Positions 23,340-33,600 of a stretch of DNA of 64,000 bases are shown piece after piece. The stretch's first letter is position 1; every line of letters begins with the position of its first letter. Source of the DNA: Aedes albopictus (Eukaryota; Arthropoda; Insecta; Diptera; Culicidae); the NCBI RefSeq assembly GCF_035046485.1, contig NC_085138.1, forward strand, positions 446,067,204 through 446,131,203, read 5' to 3'. A program made the position numbers and the translations under genes. A model generated the notes under the pieces. That model did not search any database, was not told the origin of the DNA, and saw nothing but the letters and a program-made list of their open reading frames with translations.

Positions 23340-23693
23340 TTAAGGTCACTTCACAGGTCATTTTGACATGCACAAAAACGACAATAATTTTCTCGTGGAG
23401 CGGACCTGGTGTGATGTTTAGAACACTTGACTATCACGCCGAGGACCTGGGATCGAATCCCACTCCCGACAAACTCACAAAATGTGGGTTCTTCCTTCGG
23501 AAGGGAAGTAAAGCGTGGGTCCCGAGATGAACTAGCCTAGGGCTAAAAATCTCGTTAATACAGATAAAAAAAAATAATTTTCTTCTACTTTACCGACCTT
23601 GTTGTCGTCCATTTCAAGCTCATGTTCATCTGTCAAAATGACCTGAAATCTATCAATCATTTTTAGGTTAGGTTCGTTGGTTTAATAAAGAAT
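23340..23693. mobile_element. MITE of the 8911 family, split by a SINE
   Basis: The CAGGTCATTTTGACA arm at 23353-23368 and the TGTCAAAATGACCTGA..TTCGTTGG..AATAAAGAATT arm at 23633-23693 match the two arms of the MITE at 8911-9120. The centre is occupied by a Feilai SINE. The outer left end is not clear. Confidence 0.5.
23394..23572 (+). mobile_element. Feilai-like SINE, intact with 11-bp target duplication
   Basis: A full-length copy: tRNA-like head with B-box GGGATCGAATCCC, the TTCCTTCGGAAGGGAAGTAA body, then the 3' stem-loop domain GAGATGAACTAGCC..GGGCTAAAAATCTC and an A-rich tail. AATAATTTTCT flanks it at 23383-23393 and 23573-23583. Confidence 0.85.
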
Positions 23694-23926
23694 TCCACAT
23701 CAAGCTCTCCTATTGTTCACATCCTCAATCCTTATTTAGAGAATAAAGGGAAAATAATAAATAGGGTAGGTAATCAAAAGTTGAACCAAATTGCGGCTTT
23801 CCGAAGTAGCGCAAATTTTGATTGATTTTTCCCCCACATGGAAATAATTTACTACGGCAAAATCTTATGTACATGGAAGCCACGGGTATATGCTTTCTGT
23901 TAAGTGGTAAAAAGTTTGTATTTGCA

Positions 23927-23978
23927 GAACCAGCCAAGGGCTGAAAGTCTCTCTAATAAAGACAAATCAATCAATCAA
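23927..23978 (+). mobile_element. 52-bp retro-insertion carrying only a SINE/LINE 3' tail
   Basis: GAACCAGCCAAGGGCTGAAA followed by GTCTCTCTAATAAAGAC and three AATC repeats is flanked by a perfect 12-base duplication, TTTGTATTTGCA (23915-23926, 23979-23990). It is therefore a complete insertion, not a remnant of a larger one. Near-identical insertions are at 57665-57725 and 62048-62105, and the sequence is homologous to the Feilai 3' end. Confidence 0.8.
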
Positions 23979-24087
23979 TTTGTATTTGCACCGAATTTCA
24001 TTGAAAAATTCGATTATTCGTCAACAATGATTTTAATCTTAATTTGAACCATCGTAATCATAATTTGAACCAATTTTAATCTTAACT

Positions 24088-24341
24088 AGCTGTCCCCGTC
24101 AAACTTTGTCTTGCCTACTGCGTTTTTTGACGTTTCAAATTCCTAGCCAAGCCCAAGTCCCTGTTCAAAATGTATGAAAACCCGATTTCCAAAAACTCTC
24201 AATTTCCCCATGTTTTTGCCTCATAAATCTTCCTTGGGTGGAAACTAACAGAACAAAACTTAGATGACCCAAATCGGACCATCCGTTCGCAAGTTATGCG
24301 CAGTCCCACGTATGCCACTGCATTTTTATATATATAGATTT
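24088..24341 (+). repeat. Dispersed repeat ending in TATATATATAGATT
   Basis: Starts AACTAGCTGTCCCCGTCAAA and ends in TTTATATATATAGATTTGAA, an arrangement I recognise from repeats common in insect genomes. Internal text includes CGGACCATCCGTTCGCAAG. No inverted ends or target duplication are clear, and the superfamily is not assigned. Confidence 0.4.
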
Positions 24342-25139
24342 GAACTACTGGCGGCAGCAGCTCGAGCATCTCCCACAACAGCCAATTTCGTGCTGAACAA
24401 TAGAAAAACATAAGGATCTGCTAATTCCCATAACTATTTTTCATTAGATAGTGGAATTTCAACTAAGAATGTTCTAAACTCTTCAGGAACTTGGAAACTA
24501 AATTTGGAATTTTTTATCCCCCAAGAGTAAACAAAACAACCACTAGCGCAGTCTGCAGGCCAACACAGGAAGCTCGCCCCGCCCTAGAAACAATGATAGC
24601 TGAATAACAGCTTATTCAGCCAAAATTTTTGAAATAAAGCTGAAAAGCAGTTTATTCAGTTGTTGTACAGCAAAAATATTTGTTGGGCGTTTACTAGTTC
24701 AAATTTAGATTACAAATGGTTCAACTTAAGATAACATTCTCCAAGTAAGAATTACTAAAATTTTATAATTTTATGACAAATTATGTGGAATATTATTCGG
24801 TTGGTCGATTCTACGATAAATAAGCTTTCATTTGACGTATTCACATATTGCGTGTGATCGTGTGATACAATGCATGGCTGTACGAGTGCACCGAAAATGT
24901 GCTTTCTCTGGGGGAAAATGGGTGAAATCACAGTGATTTTTCAATTGCCTGTTTTCCATGACAAAAACGCTTTTTTCAATGCTTTTAAAGTCCATATTAT
25001 CAGGTTATATTACGGAAAGCTGTTTAACATCTTTTTTGGGACAATATTTGCCTAGTAGTAAGTCGTTTTTAATGAATTTCGAAATGGTTCAAATTAAGAT
25101 TACAATTTGACTAGTTCAAAGTTTGATTTCTTACCCTAA
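24342..25139. other. No feature recognised
   Basis: AT-rich. The 61-codon plus frame at 24870 has no recognisable content. Confidence 0.4.
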
Positions 25140-25330
25140 CTTACCTTACCGATCAGACTAAGGCCTGAATGGCTTCTGCTGTACCTAGTAGCCGTCTCCA
25201 TTCCACTCGGTCGATGGCTGTGTGTCTCCAGTTCCGCAATCTGCGAAGGGTCCGCAGATCGTCCTCGACCGGTACAAGGAGACGTGGTGCGTAGTGAGCT
25301 AGGCAGGTCGATCAAGTCGAGGACGGAAAA
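25140..25330 (-). pseudogene. C-terminal fragment of a non-LTR retrotransposon ORF2
   Basis: On the minus strand the frame reads VEDDLRTLRRLRNWR..AIDRVEWRRLLGTAEA and then stops, the typical end of RTE/CR1-like ORF2 proteins in mosquitoes. The text upstream is scrambled. Downstream the TAAGGTAAGTTAGGGTAAG tail marks the element's 3' end. Severely 5'-truncated. Confidence 0.6.
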
Positions 25331-25614
25331 TAATAATTAAAACAATATTAATTTAAGTACTACAACACAATGTAAAGAAATTACCTAAAATTAAAGAAAA
25401 AATCGATCCTTGCTCACTACGAGTACGATACGAAAAAACAGAAAAAGCCAAAAACACCTGCGCTTAAGAAAGCAAGCGAGAATGCAGCGCGCGGAAATGT
25501 GAATGTGGGCGACGCCCAATTTTATTACATACAAGAAACAAGCCACACACTACTAAGCATTAAATAGCTAACTTTGAGTGTGTGGAGTGCCGTGGCAACG
25601 GATTGTATAAGAGC

Positions 25615-25895
25615 CTGCCTTCTTCTTCTTCTTCTCCTTTATGGCTCTACGTCCCCACTGGGACTTAGCCTGCCTAGTTTAAACTTAGTGGTGTTCTTTG
25701 AGCACTTCCACAGGTATTAATTGAAGGGCTTTCTTTGCCTGCAATTGCATGAACTTGTATTGTGAGGCAAGTACAACGATACACTATGCCCAGGGAGTCG
25801 AGAAAATTTTCCCGACCGGAACGGGAATCGAACCCGTCGTCTCCGGATTTGCGATCCAAAGCCCTATCCACTAGGCTAACTGGAGTGCCTGCCCA
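25615..25895 (-). mobile_element. tRNA-derived SINE, same family as 13219
   Basis: The head (TTAGCCTAGTGGATAGGGC, B-box GGGTTCGATTCCC) is at 25825-25890 and the hairpin plus (GAA)n tail at 25621-25675, both in minus orientation. CCTGCC appears at both borders (25614-25619, 25889-25894), a short probable target duplication. Overlapping frames on both strands here are products of the repeat. Confidence 0.75.
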
Positions 25896-26059
25896 AGTAA
25901 CACAACTTGTTACAATACTGTATATATTACATGATTCATACAAACGTTCATGTTTTGTTTTGAATATGAAAAACCTATTTTTGCAATTTCTCATCGTAAT
26001 AGGCTGTTTTACCTCACGCAAGTCTGACAGGAAAAGGCCTAATTTCCCGCACCAAATAA

Positions 26060-26123
26060 ACAGTGCTGTAATGGTTCATTACAGCACTGATTTGCGTTGC
26101 GTAATGAACCATTACAGCACTGT
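26060..26123. repeat. Perfect 23-bp-arm hairpin
   Basis: ACAGTGCTGTAATGGTTCAT and three more bases (26060-26082) are exactly mirrored at 26101-26123 around an 18-base loop. It is probably a minimal foldback element. Confidence 0.6.
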
Positions 26124-26304
26124 TTTCAGTTTTGGTCAACTTCTTGATGCTTTGTGGACGCAGTTTTGAAAAATGGTGAGAACTGCACAGTATAACCTGT
26201 TATGTTCAGATTTTCTTAAACATGGCTATGAACATTAGTGTGCAGTTTGATGAAAAAGTTTTGTTAAAAACTATCCTCAAGGATAATTTATGAAATTGCA
26301 AAAA

Positions 26305-26436
26305 ACGTTGTACGCAACTCGGTGCAGAACTCGATTTTTCCAGCACTCGTCGTAATTACCCAACTCGGCAAGCCTCGTTGGATAAATGTACGACTCGTGC
26401 TGTAAAAATCGTCATTCTGCACCTTGTTGCGTAAAC
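26305..26436. mobile_element. Short imperfect foldback MITE
   Basis: GTTGTACGCAACTCGGTGCA and the following AACTCGATTTTT..CAGCACTCGT are mirrored at 26389-26436 (ACGACTCGTGCTGTAAAAAT..CTGCACC..TTGCGTAAAC). Arms are about 45 bases with several mismatches. Confidence 0.55.
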
Positions 26437-27879
26437 TACTATTTCGTACACTTATATCACCGAAAAAGCGCAAAAAATGGCGGCTTATAAAACATCTTTG
26501 ATGTTACTAAAGATGTTTTTCAATACATTCTTATAACATAAAATAAAGTATCGAATATGTTCTCAGCAACATCGTAAGAACTTACTTTTTGCTAGCAGGG
26601 AAATTATTCTTTGTCAATCGCATACTGTGGAAATAAATGTGACATGTGATATTTGATAATGGCTCATAATAATTGTCAAGCCTTACATTTCATTTGTAAT
26701 TTACCATTACGATGTTTGGTCACTATGACTTAAATACATGTGCCACTCAAAATTTATGGTGAAATAAACACATTCACTCTTCATGAATTAATTCGCCTCC
26801 CATCAGATTGAAAACAAGAAGGAAGGTTTTTGTCATCTCTATGGTTTTTGTGAGATTTTCGAGTACATTTTCAGATATGCAACATGGTGGATTCTTGACA
26901 CAGTACCGTCAAAAAGTTTTAGAACGCTATTTTCAATTATATCGTATTAATAATGTGATTTTACACTGTAGAATTTGTTTTCGTTATCATTAAGGCAACT
27001 ATATTATTACATTGAATCTTCAAATTTTCCCAGATAAATAATTATTCGGAGAAATACTTGTAGATGAACAAACTACTATACATTCATAAAAGCGTTAGTT
27101 GTCAAATTTTTTAGCAGGCACTGTAATTTATCTGGCCGGATAGGAAAGTATTCAAAATATTGGAAAAACGTTCAAACTACAATTTTTGTACATCTCAATA
27201 ACATGTTTGTCGAGTACTACTTGAATCGATTGAAATACATTGAAAAAACATCTTGGCAACGTACTTGCAACATCCATTTTTAATTAGCATACAACGATGT
27301 GATTTTTGGTTTTTGATACCTGTTGTTGGAGTTGGAGTGCATCTCGTGGGATCAATCTGAATAAACTCGTGTCTTATTTTGCGGTATCAAAAATTGTGTA
27401 CTAAGTTAGTTTTAGTCGCCACGTAAGTACTCAAAGTTTCCGCACAAAGTGAAATATGAGTTTCAGGTGCTAGTTAAGTTTCGGTTTAGTTTTATGTGCA
27501 TAAGATGTTTCATAAAATTAAGTGAGTGAGGGGAGACAGAGGTCTGATGAACTTATGTATAAGTTACGTATTGAATACGTAAAAATAGCGTAATCGTAAC
27601 ATGCTTGAGCCTAAAGGTTATATCTATGTGCTGATGATGTTTTACACATCATCTTGAATTGAAAGAAGACAACGATACACAAATCAAGTTTAATCAACGT
27701 TATATTTACGTAGCTGTAACGTGTGGTGGGGTTGATAGGATTTTTCAGAGACTTGTTAATGCCAAACATAGTTTAAACCTGATTTCAACATAAGATGTGT
27801 ACAGATACGATTGAGGCACTGTATTAAAACATCTTTTTCAGATTTCATTTTTAAAGATGTTTTCTGTGTTACTTGGGTG
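26437..27879. other. No feature recognised
   Basis: AT-rich intronic sequence with short chance frames. No boundaries or family signals were found. Confidence 0.4.
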
Positions 27880-29710
27880 CCTATCGGGTTTAGATTCTGT
27901 CGCGTCGCGTGTTGTCACTTCGATCAGCACCTGAATGACGTGAAGAGCGTAAGCATGGGAGATCACGGCACGGAAATGAACCAACTCCCACGCTGAGGGA
28001 AGTTAAGGATGCCATTCATCAGCTCAAAACCAACAAAGCAGCTGATAAGGATGGTATCGCAGCTAAACTCATCAAGATTGGCCCAGAAAAGTTGGCCACC
28101 TGTCGGTACCGGCTGATAATCAGGATCTGGGAAATCGAAAAGCTACCGGAGGAGTGGAAGAAAGGGGTAATCTGCTCCATTCGCAAGAAAGACGACCATT
28201 TGGAATGTGAGAACTTCAGAGCGATCACGATTTTGAATGCTGTCTACAAAGTGCTATCCCAGATCATCTTCCGTCGTCTGTCACCTAAAACGAATGAGTT
28301 CGTGGGAAGTTATCAAGCCGGCTTCATCGACAGCCGGTCGACAACGGACCAGATCTTTACCGTACGGTAAATCCTCCAGAAATGCCGTGAATACCAGGTC
28401 CAAACGCATCACCTGTACATCGACTTCAAAGCGGCATACGACAGTATAGACCGCGCAGAGCTATGGAGAATCATGGACGAAAACGGCTTTCCTGGGAAGC
28501 TGACTAGACTGATTAAAGTAACGATGGACGGTGTGTGCAAAACTGCGTAAGGGTTTCGGGTGAACTATCCAGTTCAGATGGACTCTCATGCCTACTCTTC
28601 AACATCGCTCTGGAAGGTGTGATGCGACTAGCCGGGCGCAACAGCCGGGGTACGATTTTCACGAAATCCGGTCAATTGGTGTGCTTTGCGGACGACATGG
28701 ACATTATCGCCAGAACATTTGAAACGGTGGCAGAGCTGCACGCACACCCGCCTGAAACGCGAAGCAGCAATGGTGGTGAATGACTTAAAAACAAAGTACA
28801 TGCTGCTGGTAGGCGGAACCGAACACGACCGGATCTGTCTGGGTAGTAATGTCACGACAGACGGGGATGCCTTCGAGGTGGTGGAGAAATTCGTCTACCT
28901 CGGATCCTTACTGACGGCTGACAACAACGTGTGACAAGACTGATTTTGCGCAACTCTGAACGTGAGTCGTGAAATTCAAAGGCTCATCATTAGCGGAAGT
29001 CGAGACTACTACGGTCGAGCTGCGGTCTAAAAAGATTCACTCACGCACCAAATGTACCATGTACAAGACGCTAAAAAGGGAGCATCCACTAAGTACGTCA
29101 CGCTAAAATTGAGAATTTTCGGCCCCCCCTCCCTCTTCCCTTCGTACGGGGTTTTCCTATACTTATTACATTGCTTGACACACTTTTACAAACTCCCTCC
29201 CCCCTAGGACCGTGACGTACTTAATGGGGCCATCCATTACCGGTGATTCTCTACGGATACGAGACATGGACGATGCTCGAGGAGGACCTGCAATCACTCG
29301 GAGTTTTCGAGTGACGCGTGCTAAGTACGATCTTCGGCGGTGTGCAGAAGAACGGTGTGTCCCGAAGAATGATGAACCACGAGTTCGCTGCACTTTACGG
29401 CGAATACAGCATCCAGAAGGTAGCCAAAACCGGAAGGATACGGTGGGCAGGGCATGCTGCAAGACAAAACCCTGCAAAGTTGGTGTTCGCGACACATCCG
29501 ATCGGTACAAGAAGGCGTGGAGCGCATAGAACACGATGGGCGGATCAGGTGGAGCATGACTTGTCGATCATCGGGCGTGACCGAGGTTGGAGAACGGCTG
29601 CCACCTAGGCTGCCACGAACCGTGTATTATGGCGAAATATTGTTAATTCAGTTGTATCTTGAATATGGTGTAATATACTATATGAATGAAAATGAAAAAA
29701 AAAATGAATA
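27880..29710 (+). pseudogene. Degenerate RTE-like non-LTR retrotransposon (reverse transcriptase)
   Basis: Successive frame pieces encode one reverse transcriptase: REVKDAIHQLKTNKAADKDG (fingers region), WKKGVICSIRKK, ENFRAITILNAVYKVLSQI, SYQAGF..RSTTDQIF, the HLYIDFKAAYDSI block with one catalytic Asp, and LVCFADDMDII (the YxDD-equivalent FADD). The C-terminal part has LLYGYETW-like text, RIRWAGHAAR and RTRWADQVEHDL. Stops after the TTDQIF block (TAA at 28368), a frameshift near 28550 and others break the frame, and a MITE interrupts it at 29080. The copy is dead. The 5' end is missing; the A-rich 3' end is near 29700. Clade assignment to RTE/JAM1-like is by motif resemblance only. Confidence 0.8.
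29080..29231. mobile_element. 150-bp MITE inside the reverse transcriptase
   Basis: AAGTACGTCACG near the left end (29091-29102) is mirrored as CGTGACGTACTT at 29211-29222, with CCCCCCCTCCC and CCTCCCCCC tracts inside, a widespread insect MITE type. Removing it brings the reverse-transcriptase text LKR and LPV..YGYETW back together. Confidence 0.7.
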
Positions 29711-30397
29711 TAGTTGGTTTGGTGAAATGTTTGTAAACTTTTACGTAATGGATTTAGAGTTCCTGAAATATTCACACATGATTGAAACGCAATAATATAA
29801 AGCATTTGATGTTCGTCCTAACTTGGCAGACAAACCTGATAGGTAGGTCCCATTTTCCGTTGCCCCATAATTGGATCATCAATGCCTGATCGGCGACGTC
29901 GGCGGTATGTTTAGTCGCGCTTCCACCCACTCCGTCACGTGTATTTCGTCGCTCGTTCCTAACATTTCCGTGCGGTGGTGAGGTAAAACTCAAAAACAAG
30001 CCTCGCAAGTGTTTGTTTAGGCAGGTAATTCGCCGATTATACTTAGTGTAAGTGGGAATGCCACCACATCGTTGTATCGACACAAACCTACACCCGAATG
30101 GTGATGCGAAATATCGATTGCACATTGAGTGTGACTTCCTTCCTTTGGAGCTGCCGACCGTTCCACATCACAAAATCTAAAAATTTCTGGAATGGCAGAG
30201 ACAAAAGCCAGATCCAGGGAAATTAATTTACGCTTTCGTGCACGTACCACCGGCAAATGACGTGAAGCGTAGGGCAACATCAATCGCCAATAGTGGGTTA
30301 TAATTCATCACCGTCTGCGCAAATTCCCCAAACCCATTTAGTTGATGGTTTAACTTTGAACTAATCAGTTGATTTGTTCCGTTGCATTTCGTTTCAG
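29711..30397. other. Region before the first coding exon of trpl
   Basis: Non-repetitive, moderate GC. Ends with a good acceptor: pyrimidine-rich TTCCGTTGCATTTCGTTTCAG with AG at 30396-30397. Confidence 0.4.
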
Positions 30398-30618
30398 TTG
30401 TTCCAGCAGGGACCAGCGTAGAACACGTGTGCGGAGGTCCAGTGCCAACAACGAATCCTTCAAGAACTTTCAGAGCACATATTCTAAGAGTTTCCTATCA
30501 AGGGTTTTTTTTTTGTTGTTTGATATGTGTGAGCAATAGTCATCGGATTAATTACAATTTACACCAACACCCGCAAGTTTCCGAACTCGTACTCGTAACT
30601 GAACCGTAAGCAGCAACC
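30398..30618 (+). other. trpl: Candidate 5' untranslated part of trpl exon with start codon
   Basis: Begins after the acceptor at 30397 and runs to the ATG. It contains a TCGGATTAATTAC stretch, which includes an Otd-type GGATTA site at 30544-30549 that may be incidental. Confidence 0.35.
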
Positions 30619-30648
30619 ATGTCAAATGAGAAAAAAGACCCCGGAGGG
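30619..30648 (+). CDS. trpl: trpl coding exon 1 (residues 1-10)
   Basis: ATG in context GCAACCATGTC opens [10 protein letters not shown] and ends at donor GTGAGT (30649). Only 61 bases separate it from the next exon. The intron is short and in-frame stops inside it (TAAG at 30670) confirm it must be spliced. Start chosen because it is the only ATG in frame before the conserved region. Confidence 0.75.
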
Positions 30649-33600
30649 GTGAGTCACATTCGCTATCGCTAAGTGAAATCGATAAAAATGGAAATTATAT
30701 TGATTGCAGGTCGGCCTTCAGATCGAGGCACCCTCGCCGGTACCCTCCAACTCGATCCTGAACATGAACGTGAATATCAATTTGCCGGTTCCACTGACCA
30801 TGGAGGAAAAGAAGTACCTGCTGGCCGTGGAACGAGGCGATGCGGCCACGGTTAAGAGGTAAGTTTGAGCGATTGGCAACACTAGATCTTGTACCGACTT
30901 TTCTAACCCTCCAAAAACTTACACTTAGGGGAACAACCCAACTAACATTTTCAGCGCTATAAGCTTCAGTCATTTGCTTTCTGTTGTGTAACCATCGAGT
31001 AAAAGCAGTCAACGCTGAATAAAAGGAAAGCTAGTCAAATATAAATTATAAGCTAATACACGACTGCAAAACGAGCACCATACAGCTACCAAACTCGGTT
31101 TTCAGAAATCCATTGCTTGTCACTGGGGCTGCCTTTACTCCACTCTATTCCAACTCCGGGAGATTTCCCGGAAGATGTGAAAACTTGAACACATCGAATA
31201 GAAGTCCCCATTAACAAAACAGCTGCTACTATACAGTACAATTCGTTATACTGACAAATCCCCAAACCAGCAGCGCTTTAAACGCCGTTATGCGATTTCA
31301 TTACGGCTAGAAGCTGTAATAAAGAAACTGTTGGTTTACCAACACGGCTTGTCGGATATAAACATTATTGTCAAAACAAACTTTAAGCGGGATATATAGC
31401 TACTACACAAATTCTTTACAGCTATCCATGTCTGTGCTGTGAAATTATTTGGGTTGCTTTTATTGCACTTTAATTCAATGCCGGAAGATTTGCCGGAAGA
31501 TGTGCAAATCGAGTAAGAGTCCCAGCCACTACATCAGCTGCTTTTATACAGTACGTTTTGTAATGTTTCCAAAACACACAACAGCAGCGCTTCGTAGCCG
31601 TTTAAAGAACACTCTTTCAGCTAGAAGCTGTGAAGAAGAATCTGTTGGCGCAACGACACAGCTTGTTCAATGTGAACATTATTGCGTTTGACGTTTCACA
31701 AGCTTTTGCAGCAAGATGAAGTTGGGTAAAGTTTCTTGTGGCACAATTATGAAGCCTTGTCTGGAGTAAAACAAAACGGGCTATTTTCTATCTTATTTAT
31801 ATATATCAGTGTGGCAGCGAGGACATCATCGGGACCAGTGGATACGGAGATCAGGAGTTCGATTCCAAGTAGCGGCAAGTACTTTAATTATTCAATTTTT
31901 AAAGTGATAATTCCAGTTCCACATGTATTGCGTCACGGTATCCATAACCTAATTATATTTAATCGTTTAATTTGGAGATGCCGTAAAACTATTATTTAAC
32001 AACTGCGAGAAAGCTGAAAAAGCGCCTTCTCAAGATGTTATTCAGTTAGTGGTTACATAGGAGCCGAGAAAAGAGCTATGACTAGGTGGCATAGAAGCTG
32101 ATCGCACAGCATGTACAAGTGGATTAAGTTCGCCAGATTCATTGGTATAGGGCTTGCATAGAAGCTTCCGTCCATATGTACAACACAGTAACTCAGCATC
32201 AAGCCGTATTGAGGACGCTTTGTTGACGTTTACATTCACAAAAAAAGTTAGTTGGGAAAGTTCAAAATGCCAAGGTGGGGTAAAATGGCTCAACTTATAA
32301 AACTATTCCTGAATGTAATCAGTTTCGTACCTTTTTATTCCGCCCTATGTTGCTTATCCTTTGAAAGATACGCGTATTTCGACTACCGCTTTCTGAATGT
32401 ATTTAATTGCTGTAGGTGAATAGTGCCAAGTTATGTTTTGCATAGTCTTCTAGAAGGCAGGCAGGCGAACCCAAGGATAATCTTTTGATTTCCCAATGAA
32501 AATTGGCAACTTCGGGATTTTCTTGCTTGCAATTAAAGTTTTCTGGTGATTTTATTATTAGCCTTATGTTTCCAAGGAGATTGAGAAACACATGGAGGCG
32601 CATGGTTGATGATTCCCACGCTTTCCAGCACAGATATTTGGGGCTAACCAATGATTCTAAGACAAAACTGACGCAACCCTCACATGGTCGAGAGTTGTTC
32701 TGGCCACGTCCATGTGGCAGCTGGGAATGGAAAAGGATGGTTGGTTGGATGTCTACTAAAGAAAGTAGTAACAAGGACCACTGCCTCCCTTATAGAAATC
32801 ACAGGAAGCTGGGAGTTATAAGTGGTAGGATAAAGGCCACATAATACGTTTGGTCAACGTTTAGGCACCTGAGTTTCACAACGATATGCAGGAAAGAACT
32901 TACCAACTTGGTATCCTGGAGAGGCAATTGTTGACCTCCATTTGCAACTCCCGGACATCCACTATCTCTCTCTCTCTCTCTTCTTGGCGTAACGTCCTCA
33001 TTGGGACAAAGCCTGCTCCACTATCTAGCATCGCCCAAAAATACATGGAAATAACGCGAAAATGAAGACGAATTTTGGGAGCCGGACATGAATAAAACAA
33101 ACTCATACAATCACGACACGGTGTGTCTGGTGGAGAACATTAATTTAAAAAAATCGGTATGGCTAAGACACCCACCAAGCGAAAGCTAAGGGTCCCCCCT
33201 TTCATTTGAGACATAAAGGAGAAAGTTCTATCGGCGGGTCTAGAACAATTTTTTTTTTTTGAAAAAAATATGATATTTTTTCATTTTTTTCGAAGAACAC
33301 ATTTATGACAAAACACTGTTTTTCCATTGCAAGCATGATTTTCCGACGATATATTTTGTATGTCATGTTTATTATTCTTAACATAAAAGCACAATAGTCC
33401 CATGTGAATGGGAAATCCAGCAGATGACAGTTTTGTGTTTATGGACAGTGTGGTGAAAGTACTAGAACAGTGAGTATAAAATCGAGTTATATGCTGTTCC
33501 TTTGAATTCCAATCTAGATTCCAATAATGTGTTTGCATCATATGACATATGCGTATACGTCTTTAGGGTCTCGTATTTGACTGGCACCAGCAGGTCACCA

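Noticed and set aside
30649..30709. Read-through of the 61-base intron between the first two coding exons
   Set aside because: The intron contains an in-frame TAA shortly after the donor, and both splice sites are near consensus, so it must be removed for a functional protein.
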